NCBI GenBank assembly: GCA_016195025.1
Contig: JACQAL010000013.1
Coordinates: 35,488-99,487, forward strand
Direction: 5' to 3'
DNA length: 64,000 bases
From: Bacteroidota bacterium
Lineage (GTDB): Bacteria > Bacteroidota > Bacteroidia > Palsa-948
Shown: one piece after another, positions 7,244 through 15,402 of the stretch
Numbering within the stretch: position 1 is the stretch's first letter
Layout of the letters: the number at the start of each line of letters is the position of its first letter
The notes under the pieces: model-generated
Databases searched by the model: none
The model's input: the letters and a program-made list of their open reading frames with translations, nothing else
What the model was told of the DNA's origin: nothing
Translations under genes and position numbers: made by a program

Positions 7244-8446
7244 ATGGACATCAGAGATATAAAAAATAGATTTTCCATTATTGGAAGTTCTCCGCTTCTT
7301 GACCGGGCGATTGATGTTGCCATGCAGGTTGCGCCTACCGATTTGAGCGTGCTGATTACGGGCGAGAGCGGAACGGGCAAGGAAGTGTTTCCGCAAATCA
7401 TTCATCAACTCAGCGCACGCAAGCACGGGCCGTACATCGCGGTGAACTGCGGTGCAATTCCCGAAGGCACGATTGATTCGGAACTGTTCGGGCACGAGAA
7501 AGGTTCGTTCACCGGAGCGCACGAGGCGCGCAAAGGATATTTTGAAGTGGCGAATGGCGGGACAATTTTTTTGGATGAAGTTGCCGAAATGCCATTGGCT
7601 ACGCAGGCGCGTTTGCTCCGCGTGCTGGAGAGCGGGGAGTTTATTAAAGTGGGTTCCTCGAAAGTTTTGAAAACGAATGTACGTGTGGTGGCCGCTTCGA
7701 ACGTAAATATTCCTGATGCGGTTGCGAAGGGAAGGTTTCGCGAAGATTTATATTATCGGTTGAATACCGTTCCTATTGCTGTTCCATCTTTGCGCGAACG
7801 CAGGGAAGATATTCCATTGCTCTTCCGAAAATTCGCAGGAGATTTTGCAGGCAAGCATCGGATTCCTCCTGTGAAATTGAATGCGGAAGCAGAAAAATTA
7901 CTGCAGGAATATTCCTGGCAGGGAAACGTGCGCCAGTTGAAAAATATTACCGAACAGATTTCCATCATTGAGAAAACACGAGACATCAATTCTGAAACAC
8001 TTCAAAAATATTTACCCGAAACCCAAGTCACAAAACATCCCACACTTTACAAAGGAGGTGACGGAGAATTCAATGAGCGGGAACTTCTCTACAAAGTTTT
8101 ATTCGACATGCGGAAAGATGTTTCTGATTTAAAAAGAATTGTTTTTGGAATGCTGCAGGGAAGAAATGATTTCCATCCTGAAACAGTAGAAAATCTTTCG
8201 GACGAAACAACTATTCTAAATGATAAGCCAGTAATACTTCATCAAAAACCAACTGCGCATATTGACGAGCATGTGGAAGAACACGAAGAAGTGGAAGAGC
8301 CACTCTCGCTTGAAGAAAAAGAAATTGAGATGATTAAAAAAGCGCTCAGCAAATACAAAGGCAGACGAAACAAAGCGGCAAAGGAATTGGGAATTTCAGA
8401 GCGCACGCTTTACAGGAAAATTACTCGATACGGATTAGAAGAATAA
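7244..8446 (+). CDS. Sigma-54-dependent transcriptional activator (AAA+ and Fis-type HTH)
   Basis: This is a bacterial enhancer-binding protein that uses ATP hydrolysis to open RpoN-bound promoters. There is no receiver or other sensory domain at the N-terminus; the AAA+ domain starts almost at residue 12. Walker A is GESGTGKE (residues 40-47). The sigma-54 contact loop is GSFTGA (87-92), a Ser variant of GAFTGA. Walker B is TIFLDEVAE (~107-115). The R-finger region is FREDLYYRLN. The C-terminal Fis-like HTH is KYKGRRNKAAKELGISERTLYRKI. The gene starts 1 bp after miaB, so the two form one operon. Its 3' end overlaps the convergent tsaB gene by 37 bp. The regulated promoters are unknown. Confidence 0.92.
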   Translation: MDIRDIKNRFSIIGSSPLLDRAIDVAMQVAPTDLSVLITGESGTGKEVFPQIIHQLSARKHGPYIAVNCGAIPEGTIDSELFGHEKGSFTGAHEARKGYFEVANGGTIFLDEVAEMPLATQARLLRVLESGEFIKVGSSKVLKTNVRVVAASNVNIPDAVAKGRFREDLYYRLNTVPIAVPSLRERREDIPLLFRKFAGDFAGKHRIPPVKLNAEAEKLLQEYSWQGNVRQLKNITEQISIIEKTRDINSETLQKYLPETQVTKHPTLYKGGDGEFNERELLYKVLFDMRKDVSDLKRIVFGMLQGRNDFHPETVENLSDETTILNDKPVILHQKPTAHIDEHVEEHEEVEEPLSLEEKEIEMIKKALSKYKGRRNKAAKELGISERTLYRKITRYGLEE

Positions 8447-9165
8447 TTACTTCGCGCTGAATTTACCCTGAGCAAAGTCGAAGGGCTTACAAAATCCTTT
8501 AAGTAGAACGGCTCATAGTACGCAAGGTCTTCAAATTTATTTTCCAAAAAATATTTTTTCGCAATCGGAATCATGAATTCCGCAGAAGGAGTTGCATCAT
8601 CAATGAAAACAGCATTTGAGTGTTTGATTTGTGATTTGCATTTTGCAGAACCGTCTCCGAAAAAATAGATTTTATTTTTTCCCAATAAACCGGAAAATGA
8701 ATTCTCGTCAATAATTTCTGCAGAAGTTTTTTTGATTTCATTTAACTCTTTATCGTATACTGCGCAATAAACTTCCATTCGTTTGGCATCTATCATCGGG
8801 GCAAATAAACTTTTGACTTTTGACTTTTGACTTTTGACTTGCCCGGCCGCTATTGCTTCCAACGAATTAATTCCAATCAACGGTTTCTCCAGCGCATAAC
8901 ACAATCCCTTCGCAGTTGAAACTCCAATACGTAAACCGGTAAATGAGCCGGGGCCTTTGCTTACTGCAACGGCATCAATATCTTTTAAAGAAATTTTTGC
9001 TTGCGAACAAACTTCCTGAATATAAACTGTGAGATTTTCTGCGTGAGAATATTTTTCTTCAGAAGATTCTTTCAGCGCAACTACGTTTCCATTTTGTCCG
9101 AGTGCAACGGAGCAAATTTTAGTGGAAGTTTCTAAACAAAGTATAAGGGGAGATTGCTTTGGCAT
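8410..9165 (-). CDS. tsaB: tRNA threonylcarbamoyladenosine biosynthesis protein TsaB
   Basis: TsaB is the dimerisation partner of TsaD in making t6A37 on ANN-decoding tRNAs. The ASKHA fold is recognisable: ILCLETSTKICSVALG, then DAVAVSKGPGSFTGLRIGVSTAKGLCYAL and the C-terminal AYYEPFYLKDF. Three repeat-derived segments are in frame: the N-terminal residues MPKQS (from 9150-9180), the internal VKSQKSKVKS (a 7-bp array at 8809-8840) and the tail SPSTLLRV (from 8466-8485). The tail repeat appears to have removed the usual stop after EPFYLKDF, so translation continues about 24 residues into the convergent sigma-54 gene. The ATG lies 18 bp after the adaptor-protein stop, so tsaB is last in the tolC-adaptor-tsaB run. 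Confidence 0.9.
   Translation of the reverse strand: MPKQSPLILCLETSTKICSVALGQNGNVVALKESSEEKYSHAENLTVYIQEVCSQAKISLKDIDAVAVSKGPGSFTGLRIGVSTAKGLCYALEKPLIGINSLEAIAAGQVKSQKSKVKSLFAPMIDAKRMEVYCAVYDKELNEIKKTSAEIIDENSFSGLLGKNKIYFFGDGSAKCKSQIKHSNAVFIDDATPSAEFMIPIAKKYFLENKFEDLAYYEPFYLKDFVSPSTLLRVNSARSNYSSNPYRVIFL
8466..8485. repeat. Interspersed repeat at the tsaB 3' end
   Basis: CCCTGAGCAAAGTCGAAGGG belongs to the common 'CCTGAGCnAAGTCGAAGG' short repeat class seen between genes in many bacteria. Here it codes for SPSTLLR at the TsaB C-terminus. Confidence 0.6.
8809..8840. repeat. 7-bp tandem array (ACTTTTG)4.6 inside tsaB
   Basis: Four perfect copies of ACTTTTG plus ACTT. On the minus strand it is translated as KSQKSKVKS, an inserted Lys/Ser-rich loop. 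Confidence 0.9.
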
Positions 9166-9180
9166 TTCATTCGCAATGAC
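9150..9180. repeat. Interspersed repeat supplying the tsaB start
   Basis: The segment runs GAGATTGCTTTGGCATTTCA then TTCGCAATGAC and resembles the common 'GAGATTGCTTCG...TCGCAATGAC' intergenic repeat. The tsaB ATG (9163-9165) and first codons lie inside it. Confidence 0.5.
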
Positions 9181-9183
9181 AAA

Positions 9184-10551
9184 TTATTGCTGCTTCCACT
9201 TAGAAACAATTTCGCTCTTCTCAGATTTTTTCACAGCCATTCCGTCTTTCAGAGTTTTTGCAACTGCGTTGTACGGTCCATTCACCACTTCATCGCCTTC
9301 TTTAATTCCCTCTGTAATTTCAATTGCCAGGTTATCCTGAATCCCGGTTTTCACTTTTTGCAGACGAACCTTTCCGTTTTCAAAAACAAAAACACATTCT
9401 TGCGTCTTAAAACTTTTTTGCAATTTATTTTCTTCCAACTTTTTTTGTTTTTCATCAACAACTTTTGCATCAAAGTTTTCTTCTTTCTTTTTTTCACTTG
9501 TATTCATAGCCGAATCGCTGCGAGTAGTCACTGCCTGAATTGGAAGCGAAAAAACATTCACAGCGCGCTTGGTATGAATATCAACGGTGGCAGACATTCC
9601 AGGACGAAAAGGCGAAACATTTTCCTTCATCAAATCTTTATACGACTCCTGCAGTATTCGGATTTTTACTGTGAAATTTGTAACCTGGTCAGTAGCAACA
9701 GTGGTGGTTGAAGTGTTTGCGGAATTTGCAATGTCGGTAACAATACCTTTGAATTTTCTGCCAAGATAAGCATCCACTTCAATATCGGCAGTATCGTGCA
9801 GATGCACGCGCACAATGTCATTTTCATTTACATCCACATTCACCTGCATTTCGTTCAGGTTGGCGAGAATCATAATCTCTGTTCCTTCTGCAAACTGATT
9901 TCCTGCCACGCGCTCGCCTTTTTTCTTGCTGAGTTTCGAAACCGTTCCGCTCACGGGAGCAAAAATAGATGTCTTGTTCAGATTTTCCTGCGCTTCATTC
10001 ACTGATGCTTGCGCGCTGCCAATATTAAAGGCAGATGCCTTTACATTTTCTTCCGATGCTTCCACTTGCGCTTTGGCAGTTTCATAGGAAGATTTTGCAT
10101 TCAGAAAATCTGCCTGTGAAATGGCTCCCTGGTCAAATAATTTTTTATTGCGCTCAAAAGTTGCTTCTGCGTTTGCGAACTGCGCTTTGATTTGTGTAAG
10201 TTGCGCTTTTGAATTGGCAAGATTTGCCTGCATGGTGTTCATGCTCGCTTGCGCGCGGTCAAGTGCAGATTGATACGTGTTCGGTTTTATTTTTGCAACA
10301 ATGTCGCCTTTCTCCACATGGTCGCCTTCTTTTATATTCAACTCAACAATTTCTCCCGATACATCTGAAGAAATTTTCAATTCAACCTCCGGCTGAATTT
10401 TCCCATTCGCAGAAACAGTTTCAACAATTGTTCTGCGCTGAACTTTTTCGATGGTAACTTCCGTTGCACCGCTGTTCGAGCAGCTTTTTATTCCCAGAAT
10501 GGTTGCGATAATTATTATTCCGCTTCCTATTAATATGAGTGGCTTTTTCAT
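9184..10551 (-). CDS. Efflux periplasmic adaptor (membrane fusion) protein, MacA/HlyD-like
   Basis: This adaptor would bridge an inner-membrane transporter to a TolC channel across the periplasm. A membrane anchor occupies residues ~4-22, with a Cys at residue 24 (IKSCSNSG) that could be lipidated. A split lipoyl domain (QPEVELKISSDVSGEIVELNIKEGDHVEKGDIVAKI) flanks a long coiled-coil hairpin (~residues 85-185). The second lipoyl half (IFAPVSGTVSKLSKKKGERV) and a beta-barrel follow. A Lys/Glu-rich insert at ~350-390 is unusual. The upstream tolC gene is 3 bp away. A macB-type ABC permease, normally adjacent, is missing from this operon. Confidence 0.88.
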   Translation of the reverse strand: MKKPLILIGSGIIIIATILGIKSCSNSGATEVTIEKVQRRTIVETVSANGKIQPEVELKISSDVSGEIVELNIKEGDHVEKGDIVAKIKPNTYQSALDRAQASMNTMQANLANSKAQLTQIKAQFANAEATFERNKKLFDQGAISQADFLNAKSSYETAKAQVEASEENVKASAFNIGSAQASVNEAQENLNKTSIFAPVSGTVSKLSKKKGERVAGNQFAEGTEIMILANLNEMQVNVDVNENDIVRVHLHDTADIEVDAYLGRKFKGIVTDIANSANTSTTTVATDQVTNFTVKIRILQESYKDLMKENVSPFRPGMSATVDIHTKRAVNVFSLPIQAVTTRSDSAMNTSEKKKEENFDAKVVDEKQKKLEENKLQKSFKTQECVFVFENGKVRLQKVKTGIQDNLAIEITEGIKEGDEVVNGPYNAVAKTLKDGMAVKKSEKSEIVSKWKQQ

Positions 10552-10554
10552 TTG

Positions 10555-11976
10555 CTAAAGAGTTATGGGTTTCCCCTGGTAAAAATCTAAAACTTTCATT
10601 TTGAAAACTGCATCGTATTTTGATTGCAGCAAATCCGATTTTGCTTTGATGAGTTTATTTTTTGAATCGTTGTATTCGGTGGAAGTGGCTGCGCCCACTG
10701 TAAATCGCTGTTCCATATATTTGAAAGATTCCTCCATGGCGCTGACTGCTTTTTGTGTTGCCGAAAATTTTTTCATAGCAGACATGGCATCGTTATACGA
10801 TTGTTGAATGGTTTTCCGCAAATTATCTTTTTGTAATTGCAAAGTAAGTTGCGCACTTTGCATAGAAATTTTTGCGCGCTGAACTGCAGTATGCGTTTGC
10901 ATATTATTAAACAGCGGAACGGAAAGATAAAATCCCACACTCTTGTTCACATTATTTTTATACTGCGTGGAATAAGGAATCGGCTGATAATCGTAAGAAA
11001 ATTTTGGAGCAAGAACATATTGACCTCCGGTGGTGAAGCCGGTTGTGTCATAGCCATCGGGCACAACAGATTTTATTTCTTTGCTTGCGCCAGAATAACC
11101 CGTGCCGTAGGATGCGCTCACGCTTAATTTGGGAAACATTCCTGCACGCGCAACCGCAATGCTTTTTTCAGAACTTCTTAGTTTGAATTCTGCACTTTTG
11201 ATTTCCGGCATTTTTGAAGATGCGGCCTCATATACTTGGGCGGGTGTTGTGTTTAAAATAACATCTGCTGGCAAAGTGATTTCGGGTTTCGCAATAGAAA
11301 AATTTTTTATCGTATCGAGATTCAGCATTTGAACAAGATTGAGCGAAGCAAGAGCCAAACTATTTTCGGCATTCACCACATTCACGCCTTCGCTGGCAAA
11401 TTGCGCCTGAATGTCGAACAAATTTCCCTTCGGAAGATTTCCCACATCTACTAATTTTTGCGTGCGTTCCACCTGAAGTTTTGTAATGTCTTGCTGATTC
11501 TGGGCAACGGAAAGAAGTTCCTGTGCCAGCAGGATTTGCAAGTAGGCAGAGGCAACCTGCAAGGAAATATCATTCTGCATTTTCTGAACATCGTATTGGC
11601 TGGCGAGCGTGGTGTATTGATTCTGCTTTATAGTATTCAGATTTGAAAATCCGCTAAACAAAGTCATGCTTGTGCTGAGGGAAAAATTTTGCGAAAGAGT
11701 AAATCCGCTGCTGGTAAATTGATTGGTGAACGGATCAATTTTTTTTCCGCTGTTGTAGGAATTGGAAGCATTGCCGTTTAAGCTGGGAAGAAGCTGCGCC
11801 CGGCTTTGAAGAAGCGATTCTTCCGAAGATTTTTCATTCAGAATATTTTGTTTTACTTGAATATTGTGCTGCAATGCCCATTCAATACATTGCTGAAGAT
11901 TCCATGGCTGTGCTTGCTCTTGTGCAAACAAAAATGAAAAATGAAAAATCGGAAAAAGAAAAAGAAGAATCCTCAT
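10555..11976 (-). CDS. TolC-family outer-membrane efflux protein
   Basis: This outer-membrane channel forms the exit duct of tripartite efflux pumps or type I secretion. The 473-residue protein has a signal peptide (MRILLFLFPIFHFSFLFA) and two repeats of the TolC fold. Each repeat has long periplasmic alpha-helices (e.g. LLQSRAQLLPSLNGNASNSYNSGK; KSIAVARAGMFPKLSVSASYGTG) and strands forming the beta-barrel. It ends ALDFYQGKPITL-like (KMKVLDFYQGKPITL), typical of Bacteroidota TolC proteins. It is the first gene of a probable tolC-adaptor-tsaB operon, 3 bp from the adaptor gene. Confidence 0.92.
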   Translation of the reverse strand: MRILLFLFPIFHFSFLFAQEQAQPWNLQQCIEWALQHNIQVKQNILNEKSSEESLLQSRAQLLPSLNGNASNSYNSGKKIDPFTNQFTSSGFTLSQNFSLSTSMTLFSGFSNLNTIKQNQYTTLASQYDVQKMQNDISLQVASAYLQILLAQELLSVAQNQQDITKLQVERTQKLVDVGNLPKGNLFDIQAQFASEGVNVVNAENSLALASLNLVQMLNLDTIKNFSIAKPEITLPADVILNTTPAQVYEAASSKMPEIKSAEFKLRSSEKSIAVARAGMFPKLSVSASYGTGYSGASKEIKSVVPDGYDTTGFTTGGQYVLAPKFSYDYQPIPYSTQYKNNVNKSVGFYLSVPLFNNMQTHTAVQRAKISMQSAQLTLQLQKDNLRKTIQQSYNDAMSAMKKFSATQKAVSAMEESFKYMEQRFTVGAATSTEYNDSKNKLIKAKSDLLQSKYDAVFKMKVLDFYQGKPITL

Positions 11977-12066
11977 ACCTGTTTTAAGAACAGTAAAGAT
12001 AGAAAAATAGATTTCTGGTGTCTCCCTATGAAAATCTTCTCTATGAAAGAAGGAAATTACTTTTTA

Positions 12067-12852
12067 TTATCGGCTGATAATTATTTTTTTTGTAATAATT
12101 CCGGAATTTGTTTTCAATGACAGAAGATAAATTCCATCGGGATGAGACGAAGCATCAACCGGAATTGAACGTTGAGAAGAAGGAAGGAAGGAAAATATTT
12201 TTTCTCCTGCTATAGTATATGCTTCTATGCTCTGAATTTTTTCTGACGATTCAATCCTGAAAAAACCATTCGATACTGTTGGGAAAATATTTATTTCTGA
12301 AATTGATTGCGGAGCAGAAATTCCCACAGCATTTGAAAGCACCATCACATCATCAAAAGCAACACTTCCTCCGTTAACTGTTGCGCGCTTATAAATAAAC
12401 ATCAAATGATTTGTGGTGGGCTGAATGGAATACGTGAGCGTTGTTCCTGCAGTTGGAAGAGAATCTTTTTCAACTACCAATGTCCAACTGCTGCTGTCAG
12501 GCGATTCATAAATATCAAGCGTGTCCTGCTGCTTGTAAGGAACACCTGCACCTCGGCACCAGAAAGAAACCGAGTCAGCCCCCCAGAAAGAAGGAGTAAT
12601 GATGGTATCTTTTTGTCCATTCACGCCTCCTAATTTATATGCGTTGGGCGCTGCTCCCGAATAGGATGCGCTTGTATAGTAAGAAGGTCCCCCAGAAGTA
12701 GAAGCGGCAGTGTTCCACGAATAATACCATCCCTGCTGAACAGTTGCAGTTGTGCCAACATAGGAATTGAAATCGTTTTGCAAAACGGTTACCTGGGAAA
12801 ATGCCGAAGTAAAAATTGCAAGAAGCGAAGCGAGAGTAAAAATATTTTTCAT
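12067..12852 (-). CDS. Secreted protein with T9SS type A sorting domain
   Basis: This 261-residue exported protein has a signal peptide (MKNIFTLASLLAIFTSAFSQ). Residues ~22-175 form a beta-sandwich-like module (FNSYVGTTATVQQGWYYSW...VAFDDVMVLS) resembling the choice-of-anchor or jelly-roll domains of secreted Bacteroidota proteins. A T9SS type A C-terminal domain covers ~185-261 (INIFPTVSNGFFRIESSEKIQSIE, HPDGIYLLSLKTNSGIITKKIIISR, quoted in part). The function of the N-terminal module is unknown. It is monocistronic, lying between tolC and pth. Confidence 0.8.
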   Translation of the reverse strand: MKNIFTLASLLAIFTSAFSQVTVLQNDFNSYVGTTATVQQGWYYSWNTAASTSGGPSYYTSASYSGAAPNAYKLGGVNGQKDTIITPSFWGADSVSFWCRGAGVPYKQQDTLDIYESPDSSSWTLVVEKDSLPTAGTTLTYSIQPTTNHLMFIYKRATVNGGSVAFDDVMVLSNAVGISAPQSISEINIFPTVSNGFFRIESSEKIQSIEAYTIAGEKIFSFLPSSQRSIPVDASSHPDGIYLLSLKTNSGIITKKIIISR

Positions 12853-12896
12853 GTATAAATTTTATTTGTGAATTTGAATTGTAAAGATAAAAAATT

Positions 12897-13481
12897 CTAT
12901 TTGCTGTTGTAAGCATTCATTGTTTTTTCTATTCCCATTAACCCGAAATCTTTTATGGCTTCGGAAGCAAGTTCAATTCTCGGAGAAATAATTTTCAGTT
13001 CATCATTTGTCCATTTTCCAAGAACGTAATTTACCTGTGCGCCTTTGGGATATTCATTGCCGATTCCGAAACGAAGCCGCGCATAATCCCGATAGCTATC
13101 GGGACCTGAAACTAAAATTTCATTAATGCTTTTTAATCCATTGTGGCCGCCATCGCTTCCTTTCGCGCGAATGCGGATTGCACCAAGCGGAAGCGCCACA
13201 TCATCGGTTATCACCAATAAATTCTGAAGGGGAATTTTTTCTTTCTGCAGATAATAATTTACCGCTTTGCCGCTCAGGTTCATAAATGTGGTTGGCTTGA
13301 TGAGAAAAAAAAGTTTGTTTTTAATTTTCCCCTCCGCAATAAAAGCCAACCGGGAATTTTCAAACTGAACTTTTAGTGAATGAGCAAACGAATCTAAAAT
13401 TTTGAATCCGATATTATGGCGCGTGTTATCGTATTCTTCGCCAGGATTTCCTAAACCGAGTATGAGAAATTTATTTGACAT
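12897..13481 (-). CDS. pth: Peptidyl-tRNA hydrolase
   Basis: Pth cleaves peptidyl-tRNA released by abortive translation and recycles the tRNA. The 194-residue length is normal. Active-site residues are visible: Asn12 (GLGNPG), His22 (NTRHNIGF), Asn67 (TTFMNLSG) and Asp93 (VITDDVALPLG). A palindromic repeat (13087-13104) is translated in frame as GPDSYRD just before RLRFGIGN, lengthening a surface loop. The gene lies downstream of rplY, but a terminator at 13488-13526 separates them. Confidence 0.95.
   Translation of the reverse strand: MSNKFLILGLGNPGEEYDNTRHNIGFKILDSFAHSLKVQFENSRLAFIAEGKIKNKLFFLIKPTTFMNLSGKAVNYYLQKEKIPLQNLLVITDDVALPLGAIRIRAKGSDGGHNGLKSINEILVSGPDSYRDYARLRFGIGNEYPKGAQVNYVLGKWTNDELKIISPRIELASEAIKDFGLMGIEKTMNAYNSK
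13087..13104. repeat. 18-bp perfect palindrome inside pth
   Basis: TCCCGATAGCTATCGGGA is a perfect palindrome lying in frame in pth (GPDSYRD). It has the form of a dispersed Bacteroidota palindromic repeat. Confidence 0.75.
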
Positions 13482-13487
13482 TCTTAA

Positions 13488-13526
13488 AAAGAAAAAATCA
13501 CAGCCCGAATATACGAACTGTGATTT
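13488..13526 (-). terminator. Terminator after rplY
   Basis: AAATCACAG (13495-13503) pairs with CTGTGATTT (13518-13526). On the minus strand the hairpin is followed by a T-rich run. Confidence 0.75.
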
Positions 13527-13547
13527 CTTCTTTCAGGGAAAAGAAAA

Positions 13548-14243
13548 TTATTTTTTCTTTTCTTCTTTCTTTTCTTCTTTGACTGGAGTTGCGGCTTTCG
13601 CATCGGGGGCAGGCGTTGTTCCTGCGGGTGCTGCTGCTCCTGCTGCTGGCGTTGCTGCGGTTGCCGTAGTTGCGGCTGCCACCGGGGTTTCTTCTACAAC
13701 AACACGAGTTGTTTTCACAGCAACAATAGTAACTGTTGGTTCATGAAGAAAAGTTACGCCATCGTATTTAATGTCTTTGATTCGGATATAGTCGCCAATT
13801 TTCAATGATTCAACATTCAATTCAATCGTTGCGGGGATTTTTGAAATTAATCCTTTCACACGAATCTTCGTGAGTTTCTTCAGCATTTGTCCGCCTTCTC
13901 TTACGCCTGCCGCGGTTCCGTTGAACTTCACAGGAATATCCATCACCACAGGTTTGTCAGCAATCACTTCGAGAAAATCAACGTGCATGATTCCGTCAGT
14001 TACCGGATGGAATTGAATTTCTTTCACAATGGCATCAACTTTTTTTCCTGCCACATCCAGTTTTACAAGATGAATATCGGGAGAATAAACGAGCGGCTTG
14101 AAATCTTTTTCAATTGCTTCGAAATGGAGAACATCTTTTCCTCCGTAAAGAATGCACGGAACTTTTCCTTCTTTGCGAAGTTCATGTGTTCCTTTTTTGC
14201 CGAGAGATTTCCGCTGCGAGCCGGAGAGTGTGAGCATTTTCAT
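13548..14243 (-). CDS. rplY: 50S ribosomal protein L25 (Ctc type)
   Basis: L25 binds 5S rRNA in the large subunit. The 231-residue protein is the long Ctc/TL5 form. The L25 domain covers residues ~1-90 (LSGSQRKSLGKKGTHELRKEGKVPCILYGG). The beta-rich C-terminal domain covers ~95-185 (HVDFLEVIADKPVVMDIPVKFNGTAAGVREGG...). A low-complexity tail of Ala/Thr/Pro ends in KEEKKEEKKK. The tail is variable in the family. A terminator follows directly. It lies 45 bp downstream of the superoxide dismutase gene with a short direct repeat between. Confidence 0.94.
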   Translation of the reverse strand: MKMLTLSGSQRKSLGKKGTHELRKEGKVPCILYGGKDVLHFEAIEKDFKPLVYSPDIHLVKLDVAGKKVDAIVKEIQFHPVTDGIMHVDFLEVIADKPVVMDIPVKFNGTAAGVREGGQMLKKLTKIRVKGLISKIPATIELNVESLKIGDYIRIKDIKYDGVTFLHEPTVTIVAVKTTRVVVEETPVAAATTATAATPAAGAAAPAGTTPAPDAKAATPVKEEKKEEKKK

Positions 14244-14251
14244 TTTATTAA

Positions 14252-14283
14252 GATTACACTGATTTATTTTTGATTACACCGAT
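14252..14283. repeat. Short direct repeat between sod and rplY
   Basis: Two copies of GATTACACYGAT (14252-14263 and 14272-14283) lie 20 bp apart in the intergenic gap. They could be an eroded interspersed repeat. Confidence 0.45.
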
Positions 14284-14288
14284 AAAAA

Positions 14289-14894
14289 TTATTTTGCTGA
14301 AGAAAATCTTTTTGCCGCTTCATCCCAGTTAATCACATTCCACCATGCATTAATGTAATCAGGCCTGCGGTTTTGATAGTTGAGATAATAAGCGTGTTCC
14401 CAAACATCCAGCCCGATAACGGGAAATCCTTTCAGGTCGGAAACATCCATCAGCGGGTTATCCTGATTAGGAGTTGAGCCGATTGCCAATTTTCCATTCT
14501 GCGAAACGAGCCAAGCCCATCCTGAACCAAAGCGGGTTGTTGCTGCATTATTAAACTGTGTTTTGAAATCGTTGAAAGAACCGAAAGCAGATTTAATTGC
14601 ATCTGATAAAATTCCTGTTGGTTCACCGCCTCCGTCCTGTTTCATAATTGTCCAGAACATGGAGTGATTGTAATGCCCGCCTCCGTTGTTACGGACTGCC
14701 GGAGCATATTTTGAAACGCTCTTGCAAATTTCTTCTATGGAAAGTTTTTCCTCGGGCTTTCCTGCAATTGCATTATTCAGATTAGTGACATATGCATTGT
14801 GATGCTTGGTATGGTGAATTTCCATTGTGCGCGCATCAATATGCGGCTCAAGCGCGTTGTATGCGTAAGGTAATTTTGGTAGTTCGAATGCCAT
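14289..14894 (-). CDS. sod: Superoxide dismutase, Fe/Mn family (Mn-like)
   Basis: The enzyme dismutates superoxide to oxygen and hydrogen peroxide. The 201-residue protein has all four metal ligands: His27 ([13 protein letters not shown]), His77 ([11 protein letters not shown]), Asp163 and His167 ([10 protein letters not shown]). The TPNQDNPL segment carries the Gln typical of manganese enzymes, so Mn or cambialistic use is likely. It has no signal peptide and should be cytoplasmic. A -7-like element lies about 96 nt upstream (14990-14997, minus strand). Confidence 0.95.
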   Translation of the reverse strand: MAFELPKLPYAYNALEPHIDARTMEIHHTKHHNAYVTNLNNAIAGKPEEKLSIEEICKSVSKYAPAVRNNGGGHYNHSMFWTIMKQDGGGEPTGILSDAIKSAFGSFNDFKTQFNNAATTRFGSGWAWLVSQNGKLAIGSTPNQDNPLMDVSDLKGFPVIGLDVWEHAYYLNYQNRRPDYINAWWNVINWDEAAKRFSSAK

Positions 14895-14989
14895 TTTCTT
14901 TCAGGTTAATTGTTATTGTTTTTATTCGTCTTCTCTATAAAATTATGTCCGATGAATCAAAGCTTTTAACAGTTTTTCAAAAAGGGAGG

Positions 14990-14997
14990 CAAAGATA
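14990..14997 (-). promoter_or_regulatory. -7 element for sod
   Basis: The minus strand reads TATCTTTG, matching TAnnTTTG. It lies back to back with the lipoprotein promoter on the plus strand. Confidence 0.45.
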
Positions 14998-15018
14998 AAA
15001 AAATATTTTTGCAGATAC

Positions 15019-15050
15019 TTGCCCTTCCAAAATAAATTTATATACATTTG
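15019..15050 (+). promoter_or_regulatory. Promoter of the small lipoprotein gene
   Basis: TTG (15019-15021), 21 nt and TACATTTG (15043-15050) match the Bacteroidota consensus. The ATG is at 15083. Confidence 0.65.
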
Positions 15051-15082
15051 CGCCCATATTCCTTTAAAAACAAACAAACAAA

Positions 15083-15283
15083 ATGAAAAAGTTATTCGCA
15101 ATCGTAACAGCATGTGCATTCTTAGGACTCATTTCCTGCGGACCCTCTGCTGAAGAACAAAAGAAAATGGAAGAAGCGCTTCAAAAAGCCGCTGACTCTG
15201 CTGCTAACGCTCTTTTGCAGCAAGCATCAAGCGCTGCAACTGCTGATTCAACAAAAGCACCTGCAGACACTACTAAGAAGTAA
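15083..15283 (+). CDS. Small Ala-rich lipoprotein
   Basis: This 66-residue protein has a lipoprotein signal peptide with lipobox LISC (Cys19), followed by GPSAEEQKKMEEALQKAADSAANALLQQ. The mature part is a short amphipathic helix with an Ala/Thr/Asp-rich tail. Tiny lipoproteins of this style are common in Bacteroidota and have no known function. It has its own promoter and a strong terminator at 15350-15386. Confidence 0.8.
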   Translation: MKKLFAIVTACAFLGLISCGPSAEEQKKMEEALQKAADSAANALLQQASSAATADSTKAPADTTKK

Positions 15284-15349
15284 TTCCAATTTTTTTTATT
15301 GAGTAGTACCTGTTGAGTAATTCTTCGGGTACTTATTTTTATTTGAAAT

Positions 15350-15386
15350 AAAAAACCCGGAACATTTTTTTGCCCGGGTTTTTTCT
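15350..15386. terminator. Bidirectional terminator between the lipoprotein and gldN
   Basis: AAAACCCGG (15352-15360) pairs with CCGGGTTTT. The stem is preceded by an A-run and followed by a T-run, so it should work for both converging genes. Confidence 0.85.
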
Positions 15387-15402
15387 TTTGCATGCATGGC
15401 GG

